Assembly (NCBI GenBank): GCA_037576195.1
Contig: CM075102.1
Span: 44,140,745 to 44,204,744 of the forward strand
DNA from: Phytoseiulus persimilis
Taxonomy: Eukaryota; Arthropoda; Arachnida; Mesostigmata; Phytoseiidae
Reading direction: 5' to 3'
DNA: 64,000 nucleotides
Both the position numbers and the translations under genes were made by a program. Under the pieces are notes generated by a model. The model did not search any database. It was not told the DNA's origin and worked only from the letters and a program-made list of their open reading frames with translations. Positions within the stretch are counted from its first letter, which is position 1, and the number at the start of each line of letters is the position of its first letter. Shown here piece by piece: positions 23,501 to 35,677 of the stretch.

Positions 23501-24565
23501 GCGGCTCCGTGACAAATTTTTGCGTCACCTCGGGTCTTCTTTGTTTTGGCTGCAGACGATTCCCTGAATCTCCACTGAGGGCAGAGCTGCCGACGTTCGA
23601 GTTTTGATACCATCTTCAACTCTCCCTCTGACTTCGATCGTATATCTGATGGCGCGGTTCCGAAGCGAGATGTTTCCAGGACTTCCATTGCCGACCAGGC
23701 CAACTCGAGCTCAGTGCGCTCTGAACGGTCGCCGATGGCGGAAAAATCAAGCGGGAAATAGCGTATTCAGGGCGCCCCTGATCCAAATGTTCTTGTCGGG
23801 ACACAGGGCCCATTGTGATGATCATGAACTCCGACTGCCGCCCGTCGCACCGGCCATCACAACTAGTCCCAGGTCTGCGGCAACACGACAAATGAGCCAT
23901 GGCCCACATGCCGCATTTAAGGTGGCGTTTTCGATCGGGTATTTCGGAGCCCCTTCTTGTTTCGGCCCTAACTTCATCGATTCTCGGAATTTTCTAAAAA
24001 ATTGAAAAGATATCGATAGGGTATTCCGAATAAATCCGAACCATCTTAAGACCCAAGCCCACCGCCCGCAATAGGATTTGCGAGGCGATAGGGAGTGTTA
24101 CTGAAGCAATACCGAAAGGTGATTCCGGGACACTTCTGAGGGCTGGCTGAGAGGTTCAGCCGGAAAACAAAGGAGGGTATTCCGATTGTATGTGACGGGA
24201 ATCGCGGCCAGGAGATGGTTTTGATAACGACTTTTATCCCGAGGTCCCCCAAAAGTTATCAGGAAAACTTCGAATCCGGATCGGAGTAGTAGCGATCGCA
24301 TTCAACGCACAAAAGGAAGCCAGTCATTCGCTAAAGACTTGATTGGAGTTATTTCGTTTCCTCGGAAAATAGCAAGCGATCGTATCCACCCCCGTTTTCA
24401 AACTTTTCTGACACGATTTTTTTCGCCATTCTTGGAATTAAACAAAGATATGTGTAGGGAAATTCAAAGAAACGAGAAAGTTATGGCCAAAGGAAATCGG
24501 GCTCGAAAATTCCCGAAGAAAAATAGCCCTGTACAGTTGTGGCCGATGGAATATGACTAGGCTTT

Positions 24566-25762
24566 GCAACGGTTATTAAACCGCGGTTGATAACCGCGAG
24601 CGGATTGCGGTTATGACCGCAACTTTCCGAAACGCACTATTTTTTGAGAAAGCGTCCTGTCTGATGAGCGTACTGGAGTTAGGAGCCAAGAATTGGAGAG
24701 AAATGAATTACTTCTGGAACTGTGACATCTTGTGTGATGACTCCCATTAAACGAAGTTCGTGCCCGCTCCGAAAGCCGGACCCGGCTAGCAATTATACCT
24801 GGACATATCACACATCAGGTGCAGCCTCTCCTTGACCCCATGAGCAAGCCGTTCAAGGACTGGATGAGCCAGCATTGGAGGCGGAAGGCCCAAACCTTCC
24901 AGAGCTTTGCGCATCTGGTAGGATCAAGGAACAGAGCACAACGGAAGTAGCTATGGTAAGGGTCGATGGAAGAATCGTGATGAAGTCTTACCGGGGAACA
25001 ATGATCTCTCATGCACTGGTCGGATCGAGAACATCCGCCGTTTTTGAAGACCGCAACGATGATATCGAAGCCGGAGCAGTAAATCGGAGTCCAACAAAAA
25101 TTGGAAGCAGCTCCAAAGACGACCTCGAGGATTCCCAATAAAAGAAAACTAGAGAATCAGGACGTTGAATATACGCGACTCATACCAACTCAACATAGAA
25201 GCATGCCTTTGGGCACTCTTTCCCATGGAAACCGTGCAGAAATCGGCGCCAATTCCACATTACAGTGTTTGCAATAGTTCCTCAGCGGATCGTGAGGAGT
25301 TGAACCCGAAATTGCTGACTCCATTCATCGGACTGGGGGCTCCACAATACAAGATGATCTCTCTTGCATGGGGATAATTTGTCGGAGATTTCGTGACTGA
25401 AACTTTCAACCAATGTTCCCGGCCCCATCTGATCAAGGTCGAGTTGTAACAAACGATTCTTTATGAGATGTGTTTTGAGATCTCGCTGTATCCGTTGATA
25501 ATAGAACCTCCTTTCCGATGAAAGGAGGAAGCTTCCTGGAAATCACAGAAAGTTTTCTCTCATGTGGGAAGTTTCTTTGGGGAAGATATCGAGGAGTTGT
25601 TCCGGAATGACGTCTCCGGGCACTCTCCCATATAACCGCGGTTATTTGTGGTTATAACCGCGGTTTTCGGTCCTATTTCGCGGTTGAGCGCCATTGTGGT
25701 ATGGATCTGCGGTGATCGGTTGACCGTGATTGCGGTTATTTAGAAATGCGGTTATTTGCGAA
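24566..25762. repeat. Segment bounded by AACCGCGGTT palindrome clusters
   Basis: The left cluster (24566-24623) has AACCGCGGTT at 24579-24588 and several GGTTATnA/CGGTTAT variants. The right cluster (25630-25762) has the perfect 14-base palindrome ATAACCGCGGTTAT at 25632-25645, a second AACCGCGGTT at 25656-25665 and further GCGGTTATTT units. The roughly 1.1 kb between them is less GC-rich than its surroundings. It may be a non-autonomous mobile element or an array of binding sites. No transposase recognised. Confidence 0.4.
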
Positions 25763-26709
25763 GCCCAAATATGAGCACCTTCCGAGACCGGAACTTTTCC
25801 CAAACTTCTGGACCTCATTCTCGATCGGGAAAAAACTTGATGGTGGCGATTGTAGACTCCGCTGATCGCTCTGCATGCGATGCCCTCCGGTCGACTCCGA
25901 GGCCCTGTAAGATGGACCAGGAGCACCGGCGCAGGCCACATCACGACGATCATGTTCAAGCCACGAAACAAGGCTTCCGATTGCTTTCCCCTCCTCTGGA
26001 GTCGGGCCCCTGGGTCGGGCGATTCGAGAAGTTCCACCTGCAACAGTCGTTGATCAAGGAAGTTTAAGTTAGTTCGTTTTCCAGACTAATATCAAGAGTT
26101 GCGTGGACGCGTGCCACGAAAGAAGTACTGCTCCACGTATCGGAAGTAAAAGTCGACGGCTGAAAGTCTGTGGTGAAATGCGATACCGGTGATCAGCTCG
26201 CATGATTCGCAGAGTATTTGCGAGGAAGCACATGAGTTTCATGTTTGGAAAAAACTGTCGCTATGGCTCGAGATTTCTCAGTGCTTACTTCCCAGGGCTT
26301 TCTCATTCATCCTTCCACCACTCAAAGACTTCGGACGCTCTCGAAAATCCAGAACCAAATCAACTCAACACCAACGAAGCTTGAGAACAGAACCGAGCTA
26401 CAAGTCCCATCGGAATTCGTTGCATAAATGATGAAGTACCTTATGGCTGCGCTTCTTTTCTCAAAATAGACGCCGTGCCCCGAAAAAATGAGCTGAGTCT
26501 CGAAAGCGTTCAATAGGCTGGCTCCATTTTTTTCGGCGGAGAACTTTTTTAGGTTGAAAAGTTCGCTTCTCTCGATATTGGCCTATTATGCCAGGATATA
26601 AGACGGAAGTCGAATGCTCTATCTTCAGGCAACGACATGATCCGCAGTCGATTTTTCGCTCTTCGAGTGCTCGTCGAATTCGAGCTTTGTGTATGATCAA
26701 TCAACTTAC

Positions 26710-26770
26710 CGAACAGAGTTTCGGCCTCTAACGAGACAGACACGGACCAGTCGAGATCTATCTCAGCGGG
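26710..26770 (-). CDS. Predicted short exon, unknown gene (with 27052-27157)
   Basis: 20 codons plus one base, PAEIDLDWSVSVSLEAETLF, between AGCGCAG and a very good donor GTAAGTTG. It begins in phase 0, matching the end of the 27157-27052 exon. The next exon was not found. Product unknown. Confidence 0.3.
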
Positions 26771-27051
26771 CTGCGCTCAGACTCGTGTGCGGCTTCTGCT
26801 GATTGAATCGAGAATGGAAACGTTATCAAAGTATGGGTCCCTTGATCGTGCAAGTGAGAAGTTCTTTCTCTGAGACCGTCCGAGCTATTCCTGGTCTGGT
26901 TTGCGGAGGGCGTCCTGTGATCATGGGAATGTTTTTTTCGGTTATCGCGGTCGGGTCTCTCGGCTGAGTTGAGCGTCGCACCTGTGATCTGCCCCGGGCC
27001 TCTCGGCACTGCAGGCGGCTCCGTCCATGATGCAAGGAGGTCATGAATGAC

Positions 27052-27157
27052 CTTGACAAGCCCTCCATCACCTTGTTCTAATACCACCGATCCTGGCAGT
27101 TCTTCCCGAACATACGTATTCGATCCAGTCAGCTGTGGAAGCATGATGAGCTCAAAT
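27052..27157 (-). CDS. Predicted internal exon, unknown gene
   Basis: 35 codons preceded by one base, between CCAGACTCCAG and donor AAG then GTCATT. It encodes FELIMLPQLTGSNTYVREEL and ends GDGGLVK. The frame also stays open through the donor for about 100 more codons, so the 3' boundary is uncertain. Confidence 0.28.
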
Positions 27158-27994
27158 CTGGAGTCTGGAAATTGCCGGGAGTTAAGCCAGAGGCCAGCGT
27201 GGTCTCTGAGCAGTAAGGTGGACTCCGGCTGACTCGGAGGAAAAATCGTCAGAAGGGTTTGCGAAAATTGGCATTTTCAGGCTCGAAATCCCGCCGTTTT
27301 GATTTGCGGCCCTCCGCAAGATTAATAGACGGCGGGCTTGCGGTCCTGGAAATACGAGCATTGCAAACCCTATTCGTCAGGTGTTCCTTCTTCATCATCG
27401 TGTTCTGTCTTCCAAGTCTTGACTTGTCGAGTCGCCACCACTGGTTGTCACCGCATTCTGACGCAACGAACATTGGCATCACAGAATCGTAGATTCGTTG
27501 AAGATATCGCGGCGATGTTCAAGGCTCGAGATAGAACGAAGCTATAGGAGAAGAGAAGTCGACCGGATGGTTGGTCTGCCTCTTCCCCTGAGAATTCAAT
27601 TCCCGCTTCCACAAGGACTCGGACCATGAGGCCGAGAACTGACGACTGAGGGGCCGTCCAGCCATTTATGTACCCAATAGACTTAATCGAGCGCTACCTC
27701 CGACTCTTGACTTGGAATATTCATCCTGACTGTGCAATCCTGGCTCCGACTCGGTTTCTGGACAAATGAGGATTGTTACGTCATCCGTATTCATTGTACG
27801 TCCTCGTGGCCGGTGCCGTGAAAATCCCGGAATTCATCTTCTTCGGAGCGTGCGCGCGCTCGAAAATCGTCTTTGCTCTCCTCTCGAAGAGTTGTCGTCA
27901 TTCGTGAGACCCAAAGTTGGGATCCGACTTTCTATTGCCGATAAACGTTGACTACCGAAAGCAGTAAAGCGGGGCCCCAGTGCTCAAGTTGCAA

Positions 27995-28004
27995 GGGGGG
28001 GGGG
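27995..28004. repeat. Poly-G run of 10
   Basis: Uninterrupted G on the plus strand. Confidence 0.9.
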
Positions 28005-30178
28005 TGAAGTTCCCAACGAATTCCGTCAGGGAAATAACTTCCTGCCCGGCGGAATATTTTCCAGTAAATCGGATTTAATGGCGCTCATGGGAAGCTTCAA
28101 GATTCCGCCAATTGTGTGGTCACAGCGGAGGCAAGCCTCGTGCCTTCCGAGTCCCACAGGAAGTTGGCTCTCTATAATGAGAGCCGCCCCGGGTGCCGGA
28201 GGAACTTCTGCGGCAGTTGTTCCTCTCGAACTCATGGCGTGAGCGGCCCGGTGGTCGGGTGCCTGTGAGCGGAATTCCAATTTCATGTGAAAGTAGTTCT
28301 CAAGAATATCTGGATACCCCGGGGGGAGTTCTAAGAAATCTCCAGTCCGGGGCCGGAAGGAATGTGATCTCTGAACAGACTCAGGCCGGGAAATCGAAAT
28401 CAATCCCAACGACCAACAAGAACAACGGTTTCGGGTCTCGAGGGAGAGCTCAAAGACGTTCATGTCCCTTCTCGAATCTGCGAGGAATGCGGTGCTGGAA
28501 CACGGGAGGGTCTTGCCGCAGCCTAATTAATGAGCTGCATCGTCATCTCAGTGGAAAACACCCCATGGGTGAAGGGGGAACTCAGCGAGGACCGGCATCG
28601 GGCGGAATCGGATTGCGACAATCGTCAGCGGTGTGTTCACGTGTCTGTATTCATAGGTTATCAAGCGCAGTCACTCGTTGTGGCGTTTATGGGGTCAGAA
28701 ACCCTCTCGCTACAGCTTTCCCGCCAAGTGTGCAACCACTCCTGCTCACGTCGAGGTATCAGCACCTCGGAGAGTCGCGCGCATCCTTGTCCCTGCTCTC
28801 GGTGTCGCTGCGCGTAATACTGCTGTGCGGATCGTGGGTCACGCTCAGTTGCGCGAATCCGACGCACGCGAGAACGTGTGAAAAAGACTTCGAGCGACGA
28901 CGGATGGTGGGCTTCCCCCGGCAGGTGATGATGGACGCAGCCTCGGCTGGGAAAGAATTTTTTCTCTTCATCTGCCCCAAACCTCTTGTCTTCCCTTCGA
29001 TTCGATCGACCGTGGCCCGACGAGACAGAATGAACGCGGTTCCTATCCGTGGGAGCGAGCCGCAACTTTTCTGAAACGTTCCTTTGAAGATCTTTGCGTC
29101 GTACACGCGAACAATGTTGCTGGGACAGCGGCCCGCACCGTGTTCGTCTGCGCTGCCGGCGCTTCGGAATGACGAAAGAGCAAACGGGTGGCCTGCCGCA
29201 ACGGTCATCATGGATTTCATTCACTCTCACGATAGGAAATCGTCTGTTGAACCCGATACGATGCCGTCTTCGTATGCAGCCTCTTCGCGATGATGATGCA
29301 AACCTCCTCTGCAAACGTCCAATACATGTGCGATGAATTCATCGGCCATCAGAGCGCGTCATGGGCTGCGCACACGCAGGAGATGAGGTCGCACACCTCA
29401 ACGCTCAGTCAGCGGGGCTGGTGACCAGGAGGCATCGCAAGCCTGCCCGCCGGCCAGACCTTTGCGAAGGGGCATTCTGATAAGCTCCAACGCCATCTAT
29501 GCCATGTGGTGAGAGGCCGCGCAGACTGATACCCCTGTCGAAGCGAGCGAGAGAGGGAGAACCCGGCTCCATCCAGGTCGAGGCCTTCTGCGGCTGCTTG
29601 TCAAAAACGCTCCTCCCTTTTTTCTCCTGAATCTCTCCGGAAGCAACATCAATTGCTGCTAACGAAGGTGGCGGGCGATGTGAGTGAGAGTTTCGACAGC
29701 TTCGATTTCCTCGAACTGCTTCTCTGAGCTTCTTCTCCTTGAGAGCCAAATTCAGCTGAGTTGAATGTCAAGAAAAGCTGGATCGTCGATCGAGAATGCA
29801 GTGGAGCCGGACTTCTAGCGGCAGGGGTCGCTGATTCCGACAGACGTCCGTGTTCCAAGTTATGGGGAGCCGATTCGCAATATTGCACGATCTGTCGACG
29901 GCTCATCGAACACTTTTTCTCAGACAATTACGGGAGAACTTATTCAGAGCCTCGTCAACGATCTGAGACTGAGTTGAATCATGGTGTCATTGAATAAATG
30001 AAATTATTAAGACTGATATAAATCTTATTTGAAGCGATTGAATATCTTGCCCGGAAGCGCGGACAGATCCTCCTCTGTTGGAAGCACACTGCTGGAGAGC
30101 CCTGGATGTCTCGTTCACACGTCTTGGAAGAGAAAATAGAATGAATCACGGAAATACTGATAGGGCAATCCAACTTCG

Positions 30179-30286
30179 CTAGGACCGTGTTGCATCAGCG
30201 TTCATGGCACTACTTATCTTGAGGGCAGGGAAGCATTCAAGAGATCCGCGGGACGAAGAGCGTAGACCGTAAGATATGACATTTGT
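30179..30286 (-). CDS. Predicted 3' terminal exon of an unknown four-exon gene
   Basis: Excellent acceptor (CTCTTTTTCTCCCCAG), then 35 codons starting TNVISYGLRSSSRGSLECF and a TAG stop. It begins in phase 0, matching the upstream exon. The intron before it (30287-30340, 54 bases) is a multiple of three without stops, so retention would keep the frame. Confidence 0.35.
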   Translation of the reverse strand, partial: TNVISYGLRSSSRGSLECFPALKISSAMNADATRS

Positions 30287-30340
30287 CTGGGGAGAAAAAG
30301 AGACTACGGCGACGGGAAGAACTCTGTCGTTCCGACTCAC

Positions 30341-30394
30341 CAGGTGGTAATGCTCTGCCTTGACAGTGAAGTAGTCCTCCGGGATCACTTCAGT
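30341..30394 (-). CDS. Predicted exon of an unknown four-exon gene
   Basis: 18 codons, phase 0 at both ends, TEVIPEDYFTVKAEHYHL. Acceptor CAGCCCAACTCAG and strong donor GTGAGT. One of the cleanest exon signals in the window after MOCS1, though short. Confidence 0.4.
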
Positions 30395-30450
30395 CTGAGT
30401 TGGGCTGGAATGTCAGCGGCTGGAAGTGACCGACCGGACACCGGTTTTAC

Positions 30451-30589
30451 GTGCCGTCGAAGTCCGAAAAGAACTTTATGATATCTTGAACACCCAACAT
30501 CAGAACTTCCTCGATGAAGCATCTGCCAGGAGTCAACTTCGAACCTCTGTGATTGTTCCCAACGCTCAGCGATCTTGCGGGCTGAGCAT
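30451..30589 (-). CDS. Predicted exon of an unknown four-exon gene
   Basis: One base plus 46 codons, between TTTCTCCTCGAG and donor GTAAAA. It encodes CSARKIAERWEQSQRFEVDS and then WQMLHRGSSDVGCSRYHK. The first base completes GA from the upstream exon to glutamate. The two flanking introns are 56 bases (3' side) and 86 bases (5' side). Confidence 0.38.
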
Positions 30590-30675
30590 CTCGAGGAGAA
30601 ATAATCAAGGGTCTCGGCAGTCGACAGGGCTCCGATCAGATCGAATCCGCTGCCATCTTGGAGTAGGGTCCTCAC

Positions 30676-30914
30676 TCGATCCCATGCCACCCACACTTCG
30701 ACGGAAACGCCTGAACTTTCTCCTGCAGGTCGATGATTCTCCCGGGGTTCTCAACCACCCCCTCCCCTCCATTCGGGCTCCTCGCACGTTCAATTATTGC
30801 ATTGTAGTCATCGGCGCCCGGCGACAAAACGCACAAGCAACTTCGATGGTACAATGACCGCAATCGATGCCAGCCGCCGGGAAACGATGTGAGCGCGCTG
30901 CGTGCGCCTGTTCT
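30676..30914 (-). CDS. Predicted exon of an unknown four-exon gene
   Basis: 79 codons plus two bases between acceptor GTTTATCTGCAG and donor GTGAGG. The later part reads DDYNAIIERARSPNGGEGVV and RIIDLQEKVQAFPSKCGWHG. An upstream exon or start was not fixed; the frame is open to about 30953. I do not recognise the protein. The chain 30914 to 30179 has consistent phases at all three junctions. Confidence 0.38.
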
Positions 30915-30953
30915 CTGCAGATAAACAATTTGGCCAGGCAGAAAAGTTGCCAC

Positions 30954-33900
30954 AAGCCGTCCGTCTCGTCATTTGTTTTCTATCGACGCAATGAGGAAGC
31001 CGTTTTTGTCAGAGCAGTGATTCTGATGCATCTGGTGTCATGGGTAGCGTCTGTGTCGGTTCGGCTCGCGCTGTAGTCGTCTGCCTGCTTGACCCGGTCG
31101 CTCGCTCGCCCGCCCGCCCGCCCGCCTGTCTCTCAGGACCACCACCGGTGGGCACGCGGAGCGTTTTTTCGTCTTCGCCTGGAAAGGAGTCGTTCGCTCG
31201 CGGCATCTGCGTGCTCTGAACTAGAATGCGTGATGAATTTCTCTGATCGGGCAGTGGTTCATGCTTCCCAACTCTTCTTCGTTCTCATCGGCGAGCTTCG
31301 GGAAATGGGTATGCCAGGCATCGCCTCCTTTGGGGCACTAAAAACTGAGCTGTGCGGGAGCAGTCCTCTCCTCTTTCAGCGAGATCGGCCGGCTCGACTT
31401 GACACTTTTCTTGTTTCTACCTATGCGGCTGCTATTAAGTCGTCACAGGCAGGGCGCCTGTCAGAGGATTCCCACCGCACATCAATCAGGGCATCGGGAA
31501 AAGCGTTCCGTACAGCGTAGCCACTCTGATAAAAACACACGCATCTCTCCTGGCAGGTTCCCACCGACACTGTTTGAGCGATGCGCGGTCTCTAACTGAG
31601 ATAAGCGTACGTAAACTTGTCACGCGTTCCGCTTTTCTCTCGATCATGAGTTTTCCGTGTTTTATGTGTGTGTTCCACTCGGAATCACTCTAAGACCATT
31701 CCCACATTTGGACCGGGAATGAGATCCGAGCGCGTTGAGAGGTCATCATCGGAATCCTTCCGAAATCTTATCAATTGGATTTTCGAAGTTCGTCACGTTC
31801 GCGAAATCGAATCCATAGACTCAGGCCGCTCCCCATGGCTGAACACCAGCGCCTGATTGGTTTTGTCGCGTCGAAGAGCAGCGGATGAAATTTTCCGATG
31901 TGAGTAACTCCGGCTAGTTCTCAGACGGGCTGTGGCTTGAAGACCCTTGGGCGCCGCCAATATCTACATTACTGACGCCGAAGCATCTTTGCTGGCTACT
32001 GAAGATGAGAGAGTGTGACCAGAGAGCCCTCCGTGCTTTTTCGGGCGCCGACTTCAGGACTCGACCGATCGGCGCTCCGAGGTATGGAATTCCTCCTCGA
32101 AACCGGTGAAAACGTGTCTCGCCGTGGTATCCAAAGTGTTCGCGTCCCGCGTTTCGCATCACGGTTGTTCGCTCCGGGTGGTTCGATTCCGTGGTATTGC
32201 ATCGGACCTGAGTTGTACGAAGTTTTTTTCATCTTCGGCGAAGGGCCGACCGACAACATTAGAGGAGCGGAGCAGACGACAATGAGCTAACGCGAGAGAG
32301 CACTGTGTCAATACTCGACATTGTTTTAATACCGTCTCTCCATCGGCTCACTCAATCGAATCGCCCCAGTGGGCGGAGCTGCGCAATGCCTTCCTATGTT
32401 CGATACGAAACCTCCAATGAATCAAAAGGATCTGGCGACTGGATTCTTGCCCTTCCGGGTCCAGGACAGCGTCCAGGCCGACTGTCATCCTCGTTGAGAC
32501 GGACTGCGATCACGCGGGGAACAGAAAACGACGCAAAACTCCAGGTTTTTTCGGGGACTGCTCCGTGCCCCGGAACTGCATCGTTTGCTTTGCCCTCCTC
32601 AACAAACCATCCACAAACTGTACTTGACTTGCACAATCGTCCCGGGTCCTTTGCCCGCGCCGACCAATTGTTCAAAGACCTGACCGTGTTTCGCCACAAA
32701 GAGCCCGAATTCGGAAGCGGGCTTCGTGAACAGAAGCCCGAGGAGACATCGAGGCCTCACGAAATGTTTGTATCGAGCAGCCCCAGAGGAATCGAGTCCA
32801 GTCTCTGAGGAAGAAGGATGGAACGGGGAAATTCGCTGTCGAATTGACTTCCTGACTCGGGAAGAGTGCCTGGGAGGTGCCACGCAGCCATAGGGGTCAA
32901 CCATACATGACCAGACAAAACGTCCCTATTCGGGTCCTCTCCGAATTTTCGCCGGATCCCTTCCCCTATGTACGTGACCCCAGCGTAACGTGATGTAGCG
33001 TCACCTTGGTCAGAACTTTCTGCCGAAATCTTTGCGTGAACGCGGTCAACGTCTCTGATGCCAACCTGCTATCTCATCCTGGGGCTTCGGCCTTCCGCTG
33101 CTCATGGCGATGGGACAGGCTCAGAGAGCTCATCTTGGGCCTCTCTCCACCATTCCAGAGATGGTTCAAGCTTCGAAGCGAAGAGGAATTGGTAACATGA
33201 CTGATGAGCTGATCTCAACCAGGTTTTTTCGTACAGGCGAAAATATTGCGATTCACAATCTTCTCACTCTATCCACTCCAAACACACTGGAACTCACAAG
33301 GTTTGAGCCGCACTGGCAGTCGGGAGAAAATTGAAGCGCGTCGATCAAGGAACTCCCCATACACATCCGTTCCGGGAACTTTTAGGGAGAAAATTCTCGC
33401 GGACACTGGTGAACATTCCGAGGATGTTGAAGCTTTCCAACCAATTCCCAGTGTCGATTATACAAGCCGAGTCACGACACATGTCATCAATTCCTCAACC
33501 TTCGGTACTGTGTGTCGGCTTTCGGTGGGAGGATTCCAGGAAATACCGGCGCACATGAAAATAAGGTGACGGCTGCGCCGGGTCGCCGAGCCGTTGACAC
33601 CATTCAACACAACGAGGTGCCATTCCTGCCAACGGAATCAGTTCATCCGTTTGTTCTGGATGCTTCATAAGTTCCGCAGCATTTCCGGGACGGAGGACAC
33701 CCGATAACATCCCGAGGTGCCAAGTGAACTCATTCGATTGGTTATAAGACATTTGAATGCACGAACAAAACCAAGGAACAAAATTTACGAAGGGTTTTAT
33801 TAAGGCACAGCGTGAAGTTCACCACCCTCTAAGGGATACCTGGATTCGTAATTCGACCGTCCGAGCATCGCACGATGAACGCGTGACGTGGTACTGGCCC

Positions 33901-35592
33901 TCACGCTCCGTTCAGTGTCTACACGAATGAGTTTGCCTTACGTTGTTTCTTTATCTCTACAAGAGCTGACATGGTTGACAGGCTTGAGTTTTGGAGTCTG
34001 GAGACGAAACTTCTGCCGCAAACAATCGGAAACATAGCGCCTGCGAAGGCCCCGATTTCTAAAACTTGGACGCAGTTGGAGCGATGTATGTTCTTTCGAC
34101 TTTTGAAGAGTTCGTGGGAACTACCCATACCAGCGCCATCGTATGCGATCCCCACTCATGCGTAGTACATTCCCGTTGCGCCGTCCTTCTCTTGCTTCCT
34201 TCATTTGCGCTCGTATACTCCATGCACACATCTTCGCAATTGCGCGCAAACTCGTGGATTCCGGAGCAAAGGGGAACGGCATCGCGTTCTCTCCTACCTA
34301 AGACACGGCAGTCCATCTCCTTTTGTTTTGCATCCATGTCGACTATTTCCCTCGCGGCTGGAGAAATATGCAAGCCCTACTTGGCTTTCCTGCTTTACCT
34401 TCGCTTTTTTTTCTCTCTTCTTCCACTCGACTTGAAACGCTGGGCATCCTCAGAGCACGGAATAGCAAGACATCGTTCAAGCACGTGCCATCGCGTCGAT
34501 AGACAAGATCTTCCTCCCTCGTCCGTCTGTTTCACACAAGTCTCCGAACAAACTTTACGCGCATTGGGAAGTTTTTCGAGAAATCCCCGGGATGTAGGCA
34601 ACAACAAAGCCACAGAAGGATACCACGAACTCGATAAGGAACAGATTTATGCGGCATACGTTCTCATCCTTCGAAACTCTCCAAATCGCCAACCGAGCTC
34701 AAACGTTCCCTCTTGCTTGAAATTTCCCGCTCTCGAATGTTCGGTATCAGTGTTCTTTCTCTGAGACGTCGCTGGGAACAAAACATGGTTTGCTTATGAG
34801 GGCCGGAAGCAGCTCGACGCTGTCCGGCCGGGTCTGCGGAATATTCGTTGTCGCGTGCTTCCCTGCGATACTGTGTACGACGGATGAATGAAAAACGAAC
34901 GTATCGTTTTTCCCGGTCAGAAAACCGCTGCTATTTGGACAGTTGAACTCGGAATCTGTCTTAATTCTTTCCTACGCGCTGATTTGCCACTGCTGCACGA
35001 AAGAAACATGGATTCATCTTCTCAATAACGCTGTTTGTCAACGTCAATTTTTACCCCTACCCCCTGGCACCAGCCACATTCCTCCAATCAGCATGGAGGA
35101 CTCGATACGCTTACGTGGCCGCCCCCGCTCTTTTGTCGAGCTCCATTATTTGTTCAACAAATATTTCACTTGTCTCCTCCCGTGGGAAACGCATCGGATA
35201 ATCTGATGATTGCTCATTGGAGCATTAATTTTACGGATTGTTAAGCTTCTGTTCTTCTCCCATGATCAAGCAAGGTTTCTCCTCAGAAGCCCACCACGAG
35301 GATCTCTTTTGAGAGCTCGACCGGAGGAATATTACAATAACAATACGACATGGTTATCGGAGTGTATATTAAAATCACGACGTCAAAATCGGAAGGCGCC
35401 CATCTCACAGGCAGCACGGGCTACTCGACGTGTCTATTGGCCTCCGATCATGGTAAAACTATCTCTCGTGCACTTCCGCCAAATCACATCTGGTCTCCAC
35501 CAGGCTCAAGTGAATGATAGCCGTGAGTGGCTTCGTTCATTCTCTCCGGTCGGCGTTAGCCTGAAATCAACGGATATGAGTAGATTACTTAC
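30954..35592. other. Region without a supported gene
   Basis: Contains a (GCCC)n-like tract at 31101-31126 and many overlapping short frames. The longest is 232 codons on the plus strand at 34066-34764, with no recognisable domain. Confidence 0.4.
31101..31126. repeat. CTCG/CCCG tetranucleotide repeat
   Basis: Tandem CTCG then CCGC/GCCC units. Confidence 0.85.
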
Positions 35593-35677
35593 TTGCCTGA
35601 TCTCGTTCGATGGAAACGTTTGATTGCCGATTCTTCCATCACGGAACCAACTACATCGCCACTTTTCACCGGGTAGG
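35593..35677 (-). CDS. Predicted small exon, unknown gene
   Basis: 27 codons with two extra bases at each side, YPVKSGDVVGSVMEESAIKR and then FHRTRSG, ending at a strong donor GTAAGT (35592-35587). The acceptor (GTGGTGGCAG) is purine-rich and weak. A serine- and acid-rich frame upstream (35694-35897, minus) may belong to the same gene, but the gap is too short for a normal intron. Confidence 0.2.

Larger units (their letters stand above)
18862..26709. other. Long region without a supported gene
   Basis: Several open frames (18874-19113 minus, 19340-19867 plus, 22935-23528 minus) could be partial exons, but none shows a recognisable domain. A GTGAGT donor on the minus strand at 22869-22864 may mark a 5' exon. 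It also holds a GA repeat at 20516-20532 and the palindrome-rich zone at 24.57-25.75 kb. Confidence 0.4.

Noticed and set aside
24875..25141. 88-codon plus frame and a 107-codon antisense frame inside the palindrome-bounded segment
   Set aside because: Neither has a recognisable domain; one is probably the shadow of the other or both are chance.
32180..32200. tRNA T-loop-like GGTTCGATTCC
   Set aside because: The flanking bases do not pair as a T arm and no anticodon arm is present.
33271..33315. 45-base minus-strand exon with good acceptor and GTGAGA donor
   Set aside because: Too short and isolated, with an equally plausible plus-strand frame over it.
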